From a candidate division WS6 bacterium GW2011_GWC2_36_7 (GTDB lineage: Bacteria > Patescibacteriota > Dojkabacteria > SC72): 17,111 bases of DNA. The position numbers and the translations under genes are program-made. The notes beneath the pieces were generated by a model. The model was not told the origin of the DNA. It did no database searches and was given only the letters and a program-made list of their open reading frames with translations. Where the stretch lies: contig LBSF01000003.1 of the NCBI GenBank assembly GCA_000991805.1, forward strand, positions 1 to 17,111, written 5' to 3'. The stretch's first letter is position 1; each line of letters begins with the position of its first letter. Shown piece by piece: positions 5,880 to 13,887 of the stretch.

Positions 5880-6902
5880 ATGGATAACAATCTTGAAAAA
5901 ATACAAGTCCAACTTCAAAAAGATATAGATCTCCCATACGATGAACTAAAGACAAAATACATAAGTACCAATGGACTTTTAACACTTGCAATGAAGGCTA
6001 TCGCTTCCATTCCAAATGATCAAAAAGCTGCATATGGAAAAGGTATAAACCAATTAAAAAATAGTGTAACTGAACTTCTTGATCAGAAGAAAAACCAATC
6101 TTTAATATACTCACCCAATAATAGAATCGATCCGACGGCACCATTTGATGTAAATACACCAAAGAATGATAGGCCTCAGGTCTGGGACATCAAAGGAACT
6201 AAGCATCCATTACACAAAGAGGTTGAGAAACTAGTAGAAATATTCCAACGAATGGGTTTTGATGTAATGGAGAGTAAGCAGATGGATGATGACTACCATA
6301 TGTTCGAATCACTTAATTTTCCTGTAGGACATCCAGCCAGAGATATGTACGATACATTCTGGACAGAGGATGGGTTTGTATTGCCAGCTCACACCTCTAC
6401 AATGCAGAATAGGGCACTCAAACAGTCCAACCCTCCAATCAGGGTCGTATTACCTGGAAGAGTGTTTAGACACGAAGCTACGGACGCTAGTCATGGTCAT
6501 ACCTTCTATCAGATGGAAGGAATATATGTAGACAAGGGTATCTCTCTTGCAAATATGAAGGCTACAATAAAAACATTCTTAGAAGCATATTTAGAAACAG
6601 ACCTAGAAGTCAGAATTCAGCCATCATTCTTCCCATTTACGGAACCAGATTGTGAGTTTGTCATCAGTTGTCCATTTTGTAATAAGACTGGATGCTCCAC
6701 ATGTGGTCATTCAGGATGGATAGAATTAATGGGATGCGGAATGATCCACCCTAATGTGTTAACACAGGGTGGAATAGATCCAGAGATATACAGTGGATTC
6801 GCATGGGGATTTGGAGTAGACAGATTAACAATGATCAAGCTGGCAATTAATGATATCCGATACCTCCGAGATTCTAACCTTAACTTCTTAAGACAATTCT
6901 AA
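5880..6902 (+). CDS. pheS: Phenylalanyl-tRNA synthetase alpha subunit
   Basis: Catalytic subunit of the alpha2-beta2 class II enzyme that charges tRNA-Phe. The 340-residue product has an N-terminal coiled-coil arm (about 1-85) that contacts tRNA, HPLHKEVEKLVEIFQRMGF (motif 1 region), GRVFRHEATDASHGHTFYQMEG (motif 2; broken here only by listing, starts near residue 196) and GFGVDRLTMIKLAINDIRYL (motif 3), ending with the usual FLRQF. Between EPDCEF and GWIELMGCGMIHPNVL is a compact cysteine cluster, CPFC-NKT-GC-STC-GH, which looks like a small zinc-binding knuckle; E. coli PheS lacks it, though cysteine-bearing versions occur in other bacteria. It is separated from pheT by only 2 bp. No phenylalanine-rich leader peptide like E. 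coli pheM is found upstream. Stop is TAA. Confidence 0.96.
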   Translation: MDNNLEKIQVQLQKDIDLPYDELKTKYISTNGLLTLAMKAIASIPNDQKAAYGKGINQLKNSVTELLDQKKNQSLIYSPNNRIDPTAPFDVNTPKNDRPQVWDIKGTKHPLHKEVEKLVEIFQRMGFDVMESKQMDDDYHMFESLNFPVGHPARDMYDTFWTEDGFVLPAHTSTMQNRALKQSNPPIRVVLPGRVFRHEATDASHGHTFYQMEGIYVDKGISLANMKATIKTFLEAYLETDLEVRIQPSFFPFTEPDCEFVISCPFCNKTGCSTCGHSGWIELMGCGMIHPNVLTQGGIDPEIYSGFAWGFGVDRLTMIKLAINDIRYLRDSNLNFLRQF

Positions 6903-6904
6903 TT

Positions 6905-9391
6905 ATGAAAATATCTGTAAACCTACTAAAACAACTTGGTAAGATCGACAAATCAAACGAAGAGATAGTAACAGGCATCAAAGAGCATATCGGTGAGGTA
7001 GAGAGCTACCAGGACCTCTCAAAAGACTATTCTGACATCATGGTCGCAGAGATCAAAGAGAAGAAGGATCATCCAGATGCAGATAAGCTTGGAGTCTATC
7101 AATTAGATACTGGAGAAAAGAAATTGGTTCAGGTATTAGCCGGAGACAAAACATTAGTAGTAGGAGATAAAGTAGCATATTTGAAACCTGGAGCTAAGGT
7201 TCCATACACTATATATACAGAAGAAAAGCCATTCATAATCCAATCAAGAGAAATGAGAGGATTACTTTCTGATGGAATGATGGGTTCGGAAAAAGAACTT
7301 AATCTCGGAAATGACCATACCATAGTTATGCGTCTTCCTGATGACGCTCCTGTTGGTAAACCTTTTGCAGAATATTACGAATTAGATGACTTCATCATAG
7401 ATGTAGAGAACAAGGCATTAACCAACAGAGGAGACCTCTTTGGAATCTTAGGTTTAGCAAGAGAATTAACCGTAATCTTTGGTAAACCATTCGTAACACC
7501 AGCATGGTATACGGATGACACAAAGAATCTTAGAGAAGAACAAAGTTGCTTAGGTTTAAATATCATAAACGATGCCGAAGCCTTATGTCCTCGATATACT
7601 GCAATTGCAATGGATAATATCGTTGTAGAGGAATCTCCCCTATGGTTAAAGAGTGCATTGATAAAGTTTGGATATAAACCAATCAATAATATCGTAGATA
7701 TCACAAACTACATTTCTCAGCTCTCAGGTCAACCTCTTCATGCTTTTGATTATGACAAAGTAATATCTAATGATCCAAATAAATCTGAAACTGCGAATAT
7801 TACAATTAGAATGGCAAGAGCAGGGGAAAGTATTTTGGGATTGGATAGTAAAGTTCACGAGCTCAACGATCGTATAATGGTCATATGTGATAGCACCAAC
7901 CCACTAGCCATTGCAGGAATAATGGGGGGATCGGAAACAGAAGTAGATAACAATACACAAAGAATTATCCTTGAATCTGCGAATTTTGATAAAACAAGTA
8001 TAAGAAAAACCTCCATGATGCTTGGACTTACAACAGATGCAGGAACCAAATTTAAGCATGCGCTAGATCCTAACCAATGTATTCCTGTGCTAAAAGAAGC
8101 AGTACGTATGATTAAAGAATCTACCACAGGGACGATATCATCTGATATTGTCGATCTCTACCCAACAATCTCAGAACCAAAAGAGATTACACTTTCTCTT
8201 TCAAACGTAAATACACATCTTGGAATTGATTTACAAAAGGATACGATTGTACAAATTCTTAAGAATCTCGAATACCCAATAGTCAAACAAGACGATGACC
8301 TATTAACAGTATTAGCACCAACATGGCGTAAGGATGTAACAATAAAGGAAGACATACATGAGGATATTGGAAGGATCTATGGATATAACAATATAGACTC
8401 AATTTTGCCATTGAGGAATCTCATTCCTGCAAAAGATAATCAGATATTTGCTTTAAAAAAGAAAATCCGACAAATATTTGCAGATAGTGGAGCAAATGAA
8501 ACAGATACACATAGCTTCACTGATATTCCAACATTGGAAAAGGCAAATTTAGATGCAGATAAGGCATACAAATTAAAAAATGCACTTGCTCCAGAACTAT
8601 CTTTAATGAGGACTTCTCTCATTCCATCTCTTTTGGTTAAGACACAAATGAATTTACAGGAGGGATATGATAAATTTATTCTCTTTGAAATGAATATCCC
8701 ACATATTCAAGGATATGAAGATGAGAATAAACTTCCTAAAGAGGACTGGCATCTATCATCTGTCATAACCTCAATTGAAAAACGAAGTGACTCGGCATAT
8801 TACATCGCGAAGAGGTATCTTGAAAAGATATTAAGTACTTTGAATATTCAAGATATTGAGTATACATTGTTGTCAGAATTTTCTGAAGAGAATCTTTCCG
8901 AAGAGATTAAGAATAGTATGTATATGTTTGATAGAAATACTTCTGCAATTGTAACTGCTGGAGATATTGTTTTAGGGATCATTGGTGAGATAGATAATAA
9001 GGTAAAGGGAAATTTCAAATTACCTAAGTATACTGCTGGCCTAGATATTAATATCAATGCATTGAACTCTATTGATATAAAGAACAATAAGTATACTGAA
9101 ATGCCCAAATATCCAGAGAGTAGGGTCGACCTCTGTGTTGAGGTTAATAATGATATTCAGTACAAGGCTCTTTATGACTCAATCTATAAAGATATTAACA
9201 ATGATGATATTAATGGGAAAGTAACATGCCTAGATATATATAAGGAAAGTGAAAAAGCAGATACGAAGAGAATTACATTTAGCCTTGCAATACGAAATTT
9301 TGAAAAGACATTAAATGATAAAGATATTAAGTCAATTACGCAAAAAGTAATAAAGAGATTAGAAAGTAACTTCCAGGCAAAGATAATTTAA
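6905..9391 (+). CDS. pheT: Phenylalanyl-tRNA synthetase beta subunit
   Basis: Beta subunit, needed for tRNA binding and for editing of mischarged tyrosine. The 828-residue product shows the N-terminal strand domain, the EMAPII-like OB fold (about 43-155; IMVAEIKEKKDHPDADKLGVY), VENKALTNRGDLFGILGLAREL (from about 167), the B3/B4 editing region, the B5 domain (about 405-480), the catalytic-like core, and a C-terminal FDX-ACB anticodon-binding domain (about 735-828; YPESRVDLCVEV to the end). Length is close to the usual 790-830. It is co-transcribed with pheS (2-bp gap, no ribosome binding site). Its TAA shares the bases TTAA with the stop of the convergent PBP gene. Codons late in the gene favour AAT and GAT more than early ones. 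Confidence 0.96.
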   Translation: MKISVNLLKQLGKIDKSNEEIVTGIKEHIGEVESYQDLSKDYSDIMVAEIKEKKDHPDADKLGVYQLDTGEKKLVQVLAGDKTLVVGDKVAYLKPGAKVPYTIYTEEKPFIIQSREMRGLLSDGMMGSEKELNLGNDHTIVMRLPDDAPVGKPFAEYYELDDFIIDVENKALTNRGDLFGILGLARELTVIFGKPFVTPAWYTDDTKNLREEQSCLGLNIINDAEALCPRYTAIAMDNIVVEESPLWLKSALIKFGYKPINNIVDITNYISQLSGQPLHAFDYDKVISNDPNKSETANITIRMARAGESILGLDSKVHELNDRIMVICDSTNPLAIAGIMGGSETEVDNNTQRIILESANFDKTSIRKTSMMLGLTTDAGTKFKHALDPNQCIPVLKEAVRMIKESTTGTISSDIVDLYPTISEPKEITLSLSNVNTHLGIDLQKDTIVQILKNLEYPIVKQDDDLLTVLAPTWRKDVTIKEDIHEDIGRIYGYNNIDSILPLRNLIPAKDNQIFALKKKIRQIFADSGANETDTHSFTDIPTLEKANLDADKAYKLKNALAPELSLMRTSLIPSLLVKTQMNLQEGYDKFILFEMNIPHIQGYEDENKLPKEDWHLSSVITSIEKRSDSAYYIAKRYLEKILSTLNIQDIEYTLLSEFSEENLSEEIKNSMYMFDRNTSAIVTAGDIVLGIIGEIDNKVKGNFKLPKYTAGLDININALNSIDIKNNKYTEMPKYPESRVDLCVEVNNDIQYKALYDSIYKDINNDDINGKVTCLDIYKESEKADTKRITFSLAIRNFEKTLNDKDIKSITQKVIKRLESNFQAKII

Positions 9392-12345
9392 TAAGTAACA
9401 GTGATTGAGGATGCTGTTATAGTAGTGCTACCCTTCAATGCTGTTGCCGAAATTGTATATGTACCATGGGCAATACTACCCAAATTCCACGTATAGATCC
9501 ATCCATCTCCACCGTTACTATCAGTCCCACTAGCAATTATTGTTGAGCCCTGTTTTATACTTACCGATACACTATCAACACTTCCACCTGTTGGATTTAC
9601 AACCACATTAGTATTTCCAGTTATTGTAGCTCCATTGGAAGGACTAATAATACTTAACGAAATACCAGATCCAGCAGCTACTACGTTAATAACCACACTT
9701 GTACTATCTGTCTTACCATAGTTATCTGTAGCTGTAACTGTAATGGTATGAACACCTACACCTGTACTTGAGGGGACAACATATGTTACTAAGTATGTCC
9801 CATTTGACTGCATTGTCGCACCTGCGATATTATTTCCATCAAATTTTACGCTAAAATCTGAAATACTCTCCAAGAATGATACTGACCCTGTAATTTCAAC
9901 ATTGGTACCAGCCTCTACAGATTGGCTCGTAGTAGGAGTACTGATATCCACAATTGGTGCATTGTCTGGACCTAAAGGTAATGTACATGTGCCAGTTGCA
10001 GGCTCAGAGATAAGATATACTGATTTCTTCATTCCTAAAAGATACTTTTCATAAGCACCCTGCTGTAATGTATTTCCCAATTTTGTAGTAATTAGAACCT
10101 TCGAAGTTGTTAAACCATATTTTTGTGCAGCTGATAAATTGTCTGGAATTAGATTATTAGACTTACATATCTCAACTGTTTTCCTATTATCAACTGGAGG
10201 AGCTGAACCCTCAAGATATATTGAGGCTTCCTTCTTACAAGTAACTCCCTCTCCTGGAGTGGCTCCAGTATCAGTACATACAGTTGTAGAAAGCACACCA
10301 GCTGGTCTATTGTAGCTTTCAGGAACATATCTATCTGCCACACGCTTTACAAACGAATTTGCAATACGAAGAGGAATAGTTGATCCCCAAGCTCCTGGTG
10401 CTACTTCTCCATTATTATTACCATTCCAAACAGCGACAACAAGATTTTGATGGTAGATAATTGTAGTCAAATCTTTTGGACCATCTGTAGTACCTGTTTT
10501 TCCACAAACTCTTTTTCCATTAATAGTGTAATATCCATTATCTGGTCGATCATTAAACCCTCCCAAATCACACAACATCCAGTTAACAGCATAGATATCT
10601 TTCTCTGCATAAACTCTTTTTCCTTTAGTTTCTTTGTATTCTTCTAGAACTTCACCATTTGAATCTTCTACTTTAAGAATAGGGGTCACATCATATTTCA
10701 CACCTCCACTTGCTAACACAGTATATGCAGTAGCATGTTCTAAGAGGGTTTCCTCACCAGAGCCCAAGGCTAAACTCAAACCGTATGCCGCCTTATTCGC
10801 AAGACTTGTAATACCAACTGTTTCTGCCGTCTGAAGGAAGTTATCAATCCCAACCATTTGTAGTGTATATACTGCTGGGACATTTCGAGAGTATACTAGG
10901 GCTTTCCTAGCAGTCATAGTACCCGAATTCTTACTATCCCAGTTCTTAGGATCATATGTTCCGAATTTGATTTCTGCTAAGTCAGGCGCTTCAGTCCATG
11001 GGCCATATCCTTGTTCAATAGCAGTTAGATACACGAATGGCTTTATAGATGAGCCCATCTGCCTCTGGCTCAACGCAATGTTCACATTTCCGTCAACCCT
11101 TGGATCCTCAATATTCCAATAATCAACTGATCCTACCATGGCCAAAACTTGACCATTGTTTGGTTCCATAACTACCATAGCACCATTATTAATATTGTTC
11201 TTTTTTGCATTATCTACTCCCTTTGAAACTTCTTCCTCTGCTATTTCTTGTACTGGATAATCGAGAGTCGTAGTTACTTTCAATCCACCTTTCTCAACAC
11301 GGTCAATTCCATATTTTTCAACCAAAAGCTGTTTAACATAGAAGACAAAGTGTGGTGCTTTAATATCTATTTTTCTTGTACTGTAAACCAATTCCTCATC
11401 CTTAGCAGCTTGAATTTCCTCTTCTGTAACTCCTGTCAGCTCTTTGTGTTTAAGCATCTGATCCAATACGTATGTTTGCCTATTTTTAGCCATATCTGGG
11501 TTAGTACCATACAAAGGAGAGTATACTCCTGGGCTCTGAATTACTCCTGCAATAATTGCACTTTCAGCAAGGTCTAATTCATCTACATTTTTTCCAAAGT
11601 AAGCATTTGCTGCTGCTTGCAAACCATAGTTAACACCACCAAGAGGGACTTCATTAAGATACATCTGAAGGATTTGATCCTTGGTAAGGGTTTGCTCAAC
11701 CTGCATTGTAATCAAAATCTCTTTGATTTTACGAGTATATTTCTGTTGGTATGCATCCTCTCCGAGCACATCGTAAAGAATTGTATTTCTTACCAACTGT
11801 TGAGTAATTGTACTTGCACCACCAGTAATACCACCAGCTTGTAGATTTCTCAATAATGCAGCTGCAATTCCTTTGTAATCTAATCCTTTGTGCTGATAAA
11901 ATTCTATATCTTCTGCAGAAAGTACAGCCCATTTGGTTTTCTCGGGGATATTCTCTATAGCTACAAATTCTCTATTCTGATTTCCATATATGGTGTACAG
12001 AACTGTCCCATTTCTATCCAATATCTGCGTACTTTCATCCGATGTTCTAGTTACTAATTCATCTGGAGATGGTAATGATTTTTGGATGTTTTTCAGATAT
12101 ATACCAACTCCTAGTAATACAATACAACCTATGAAGAACACTATTCCTATGAGTATATAGAGTATCTTCTTCATCTTCGGTTTTAGAGATTTCTTGCTCT
12201 TTCCACGCGTAGTTTTGCTTGAAGTTCTGACATTGCTATTACTGTATTTTTTAAAGACATTATATGTGGCCATACTTCTCGAGCTATGCACAGGTCGTCT
12301 AGTAGATCGTGTTCGTGAGTTGGAAATTCCTACACTGTATTTCAT
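9388..12345 (-). CDS. Class A penicillin-binding protein (transglycosylase/transpeptidase) with C-terminal Ig-like domains
   Basis: Bifunctional enzyme that polymerises and cross-links peptidoglycan outside the membrane. In the 985-residue product: a basic cytoplasmic tail (1-60), one transmembrane helix (about 61-84), and a GT51 transglycosylase (E145 in AEDIEFYQHKG; GGASTITQQLVRN; VEQTLTKDQILQMYLNEV). The transpeptidase carries S432-S-I-K435 with nucleophile Ser432, S486-R-N488 and K616-T-G-T619. A cysteine-bearing linker follows (C690, C703, C727, C787), then two Ig-like beta domains (about 796-890 and 895-985). The family is usually 650-850 residues; the C-terminal domains account for the excess and may bind wall or surface partners (inference). 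The start at 12345 puts a long K/R/S/T-rich tail before the helix. It converges on pheT and diverges from hisS. Stop is TAA. Confidence 0.95.
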   Translation of the reverse strand: MKYSVGISNSRTRSTRRPVHSSRSMATYNVFKKYSNSNVRTSSKTTRGKSKKSLKPKMKKILYILIGIVFFIGCIVLLGVGIYLKNIQKSLPSPDELVTRTSDESTQILDRNGTVLYTIYGNQNREFVAIENIPEKTKWAVLSAEDIEFYQHKGLDYKGIAAALLRNLQAGGITGGASTITQQLVRNTILYDVLGEDAYQQKYTRKIKEILITMQVEQTLTKDQILQMYLNEVPLGGVNYGLQAAANAYFGKNVDELDLAESAIIAGVIQSPGVYSPLYGTNPDMAKNRQTYVLDQMLKHKELTGVTEEEIQAAKDEELVYSTRKIDIKAPHFVFYVKQLLVEKYGIDRVEKGGLKVTTTLDYPVQEIAEEEVSKGVDNAKKNNINNGAMVVMEPNNGQVLAMVGSVDYWNIEDPRVDGNVNIALSQRQMGSSIKPFVYLTAIEQGYGPWTEAPDLAEIKFGTYDPKNWDSKNSGTMTARKALVYSRNVPAVYTLQMVGIDNFLQTAETVGITSLANKAAYGLSLALGSGEETLLEHATAYTVLASGGVKYDVTPILKVEDSNGEVLEEYKETKGKRVYAEKDIYAVNWMLCDLGGFNDRPDNGYYTINGKRVCGKTGTTDGPKDLTTIIYHQNLVVAVWNGNNNGEVAPGAWGSTIPLRIANSFVKRVADRYVPESYNRPAGVLSTTVCTDTGATPGEGVTCKKEASIYLEGSAPPVDNRKTVEICKSNNLIPDNLSAAQKYGLTTSKVLITTKLGNTLQQGAYEKYLLGMKKSVYLISEPATGTCTLPLGPDNAPIVDISTPTTSQSVEAGTNVEITGSVSFLESISDFSVKFDGNNIAGATMQSNGTYLVTYVVPSSTGVGVHTITVTATDNYGKTDSTSVVINVVAAGSGISLSIISPSNGATITGNTNVVVNPTGGSVDSVSVSIKQGSTIIASGTDSNGGDGWIYTWNLGSIAHGTYTISATALKGSTTITASSITVTY

Positions 12346-12371
12346 TTAGATTTCGGTATTTAAGCAGCTTA

Positions 12372-12377
12372 GTTATA
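12372..12377 (-). promoter_or_regulatory. Possible -10 box for the PBP gene
   Basis: On the minus strand TATAAC (5 of 6 matches) ends 26 bp before the ATG at 12345, giving a leader of about 20 nt without a Shine-Dalgarno. The surrounding DNA is alternating A/T, so other registers are possible. A plus-strand TATAAT at 12391-12396 also lies here and could start a longer hisS transcript. Confidence 0.3.
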
Positions 12378-12430
12378 TACATTGAATATATATAATTTGG
12401 CACTTTTATTCAAGCCCACTAAACTCACTC

Positions 12431-12454
12431 AAGGACTATCCTAGGTCAGACCTT
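12431..12454. promoter_or_regulatory. Operator-like element 1: tandem pair of AGGWCWRWCCT palindromes
   Basis: Two adjoining 11-bp palindromes, AGGACTATCCT (12432-12442) and AGGTCAGACCT (12443-12453), have centres 11 bp apart, about one helical turn. The element is flanked by A on the left and T on the right and is followed by TTTTT. It could be a protein-binding site. On the plus strand it could also fold into an imperfect hairpin before a U-run, so a terminator role is not excluded. Confidence 0.5.
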
Positions 12455-12467
12455 TTTACAACCTCTA

Positions 12468-12484
12468 GATATGGTACCCATATC
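12468..12484. repeat. 17-bp palindrome between the two operator-like elements
   Basis: GATATGGTACCCATATC has perfect 7-bp arms (GATATGG and CCATATC) around TAC. It lies near the middle of the 100-bp block bounded by the two operator-like elements. Function unknown; a second protein-binding site is possible. Confidence 0.45.
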
Positions 12485-12506
12485 AATACAAACGACATCC
12501 ATAGAA

Positions 12507-12530
12507 AAGGACTGTCCTAGGTCTAACCTT
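12507..12530. promoter_or_regulatory. Operator-like element 2: tandem pair of AGGWCWRWCCT palindromes
   Basis: AGGACTGTCCT (12508-12518) and AGGTCTAACCT (12519-12529) match element 1 at 21 of 24 positions over the full repeat, 76 bp downstream of it. The element covers the place where the -35 box of the hisS promoter should be (about 12523-12528), where a bound repressor or class II activator would act. Confidence 0.5.
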
Positions 12531-12542
12531 CATATATATATG

Positions 12543-12551
12543 TGATATAAT
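12543..12551 (+). promoter_or_regulatory. Extended -10 box of a leaderless hisS promoter
   Basis: TG-A-TATAAT is a perfect extended -10 element ending 7 nt before the hisS ATG at 12559, the same spacing as for rsmD. The -35 region has no TTGACA-like box and is occupied by operator-like element 2. Confidence 0.62.
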
Positions 12552-12558
12552 TTTCGGT

Positions 12559-13851
12559 ATGGAAAACAAACTGTCTACATCACCTTACAAGGGCACAACT
12601 GATACATATCCTGAGGATATGTTAACCAACAACTATATCTTCGACACTTGGAAATCCGTCGCTCAAAGGTTTGGTTTTGAAGAATATGATACTCCCTTGA
12701 TTGAAGAAACGGCTTTGTATATTGCCAAATCTGGGGATGAGATAGCTTCAACACAGCTATATAACTTCGTCGATAAAGGTGGAAGAGAAATAGCCATTAG
12801 GCCAGAAATGACTCCATCATTAGCACGAATGATTGCTGCAAAGAAAAATGATTTAACACTTCCACTTAAGTGGTTCAATATAGGTAAATACTATCGATAT
12901 GAAAAACCACAAAGAGGAAGAAGACGTGAGTTTATACAATTAAATATAGATATTTTGGGAATCCCAACATTGGAAGCTGAACTTGAAATCTTTCAATATA
13001 TCCTGGCAGTAATGGAAGAGTTTAAGGCTCCAAAAGAAACATACGAAATCAGAGTAAACAGTCGATATCTCTTAGATTATCTTTTCGAAGAAATTCTTAG
13101 ACTTTCAGAAGAGAAGAAAGCGAAAGTTGGAAGAGCCATAGACAACTACACGAAGCTTGGTAAAGAGGCTTTTGTTGAATATCTTAAAGAATTAGAACTA
13201 ACAGAAAAACAGATCAATAGCATATTGGAATTTCTTAACAGCACGTTGGAAGATTTAAAAAAGATTGCTGATAAATCAGACGGCGCAAAACAGTTAATTG
13301 AACTTTTTGCTAAAGCAGAGGAATTAGGGTTAACCAATATCCGATTTGAGCCTTCAATCATGCGTGGACTAGCATATTATACCGGAACTGTAATAGAGAT
13401 GTTTGATATTGGAAGTAAAGAGAACCCAAGAGCATTGTTTGGTGGTGGTAGATATGATGATCTTTTATCCATGTTTGGGCAAGAAGAACTTCCCGCATTT
13501 GGAATAGGTTGGGGAGATACAACCACCCGAGATTATCTTGAAACATATGGGCTAATCCCAGAAACCAAAACAGATACAAAAGTATTCTTGCCTCTCTTTG
13601 ACATAAAACTTTATGCATATATACAAAAGATTGCAAAAGGTTTAAGAACAAAAGGAATAAATACTGAAACACAACTTACTGCAATCAAATTTGGAAACCA
13701 ATTGAAATATGCATCTAAGAAGAATATTCCTTGGGTTATGATCATCGGTGAGGATGAAATTAATGCAAAGAAAGTACAGCTTAAAAATATGGAAACTGGA
13801 GAACAAAATCTTGTGACTTTAGAAGAGGCTATCGAAACTATCAAATCGTAA
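12559..13851 (+). CDS. hisS: Histidyl-tRNA synthetase
   Basis: Class II synthetase that charges tRNA-His. The 430-residue product matches the family length. Visible motifs: the N-terminal KGTTDTYPEDM (11-21), IRPEMTPSLARMI (80-92), motif 2 region FNIGKYYRYEKPQRGRRREF (106-125) and QLNIDILG, the histidine-specific RGLAYYTGTVIE (269-280), ALFGGGRYDDLL (292-303), and a C-terminal anticodon-binding domain (about 342-430). Two positions depart from the E. coli pattern: RGLD reads RGLA, and motif 3 reads FGIGWGDTTTRDYL instead of GFAMGLERL, so the usual arginine is shifted or missing. HisZ is unlikely, since the anticodon domain and catalytic motifs are present. The start is backed by an extended -10 box 7 nt upstream. 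Stop is TAA. Confidence 0.95.
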   Translation: MENKLSTSPYKGTTDTYPEDMLTNNYIFDTWKSVAQRFGFEEYDTPLIEETALYIAKSGDEIASTQLYNFVDKGGREIAIRPEMTPSLARMIAAKKNDLTLPLKWFNIGKYYRYEKPQRGRRREFIQLNIDILGIPTLEAELEIFQYILAVMEEFKAPKETYEIRVNSRYLLDYLFEEILRLSEEKKAKVGRAIDNYTKLGKEAFVEYLKELELTEKQINSILEFLNSTLEDLKKIADKSDGAKQLIELFAKAEELGLTNIRFEPSIMRGLAYYTGTVIEMFDIGSKENPRALFGGGRYDDLLSMFGQEELPAFGIGWGDTTTRDYLETYGLIPETKTDTKVFLPLFDIKLYAYIQKIAKGLRTKGINTETQLTAIKFGNQLKYASKKNIPWVMIIGEDEINAKKVQLKNMETGEQNLVTLEEAIETIKS

Positions 13852-13874
13852 GTCTTTTGTAAGAATTCCAGGGT

Positions 13875-13880
13875 TAGAAT
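13875..13880 (+). promoter_or_regulatory. Candidate -10 box that decides the regulator start
   Basis: TAGAAT (5 of 6 matches) ends 7 nt before ATG 13888, the spacing seen at rsmD and hisS. It overlaps the upstream in-frame ATG at 13879, which would then lie at or before the transcription start. This argues for 13888 as the real start. Confidence 0.45.
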
Positions 13881-13887
13881 GTATGTT

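Noticed and set aside
12351..12560. The 9-mer TTTCGGTAT occurs before the PBP start and at the hisS start, about 200 bp apart
   Set aside because: A 9-base match in an AT-rich 200-bp region is not far from chance, and the two copies sit in different relations to the genes.
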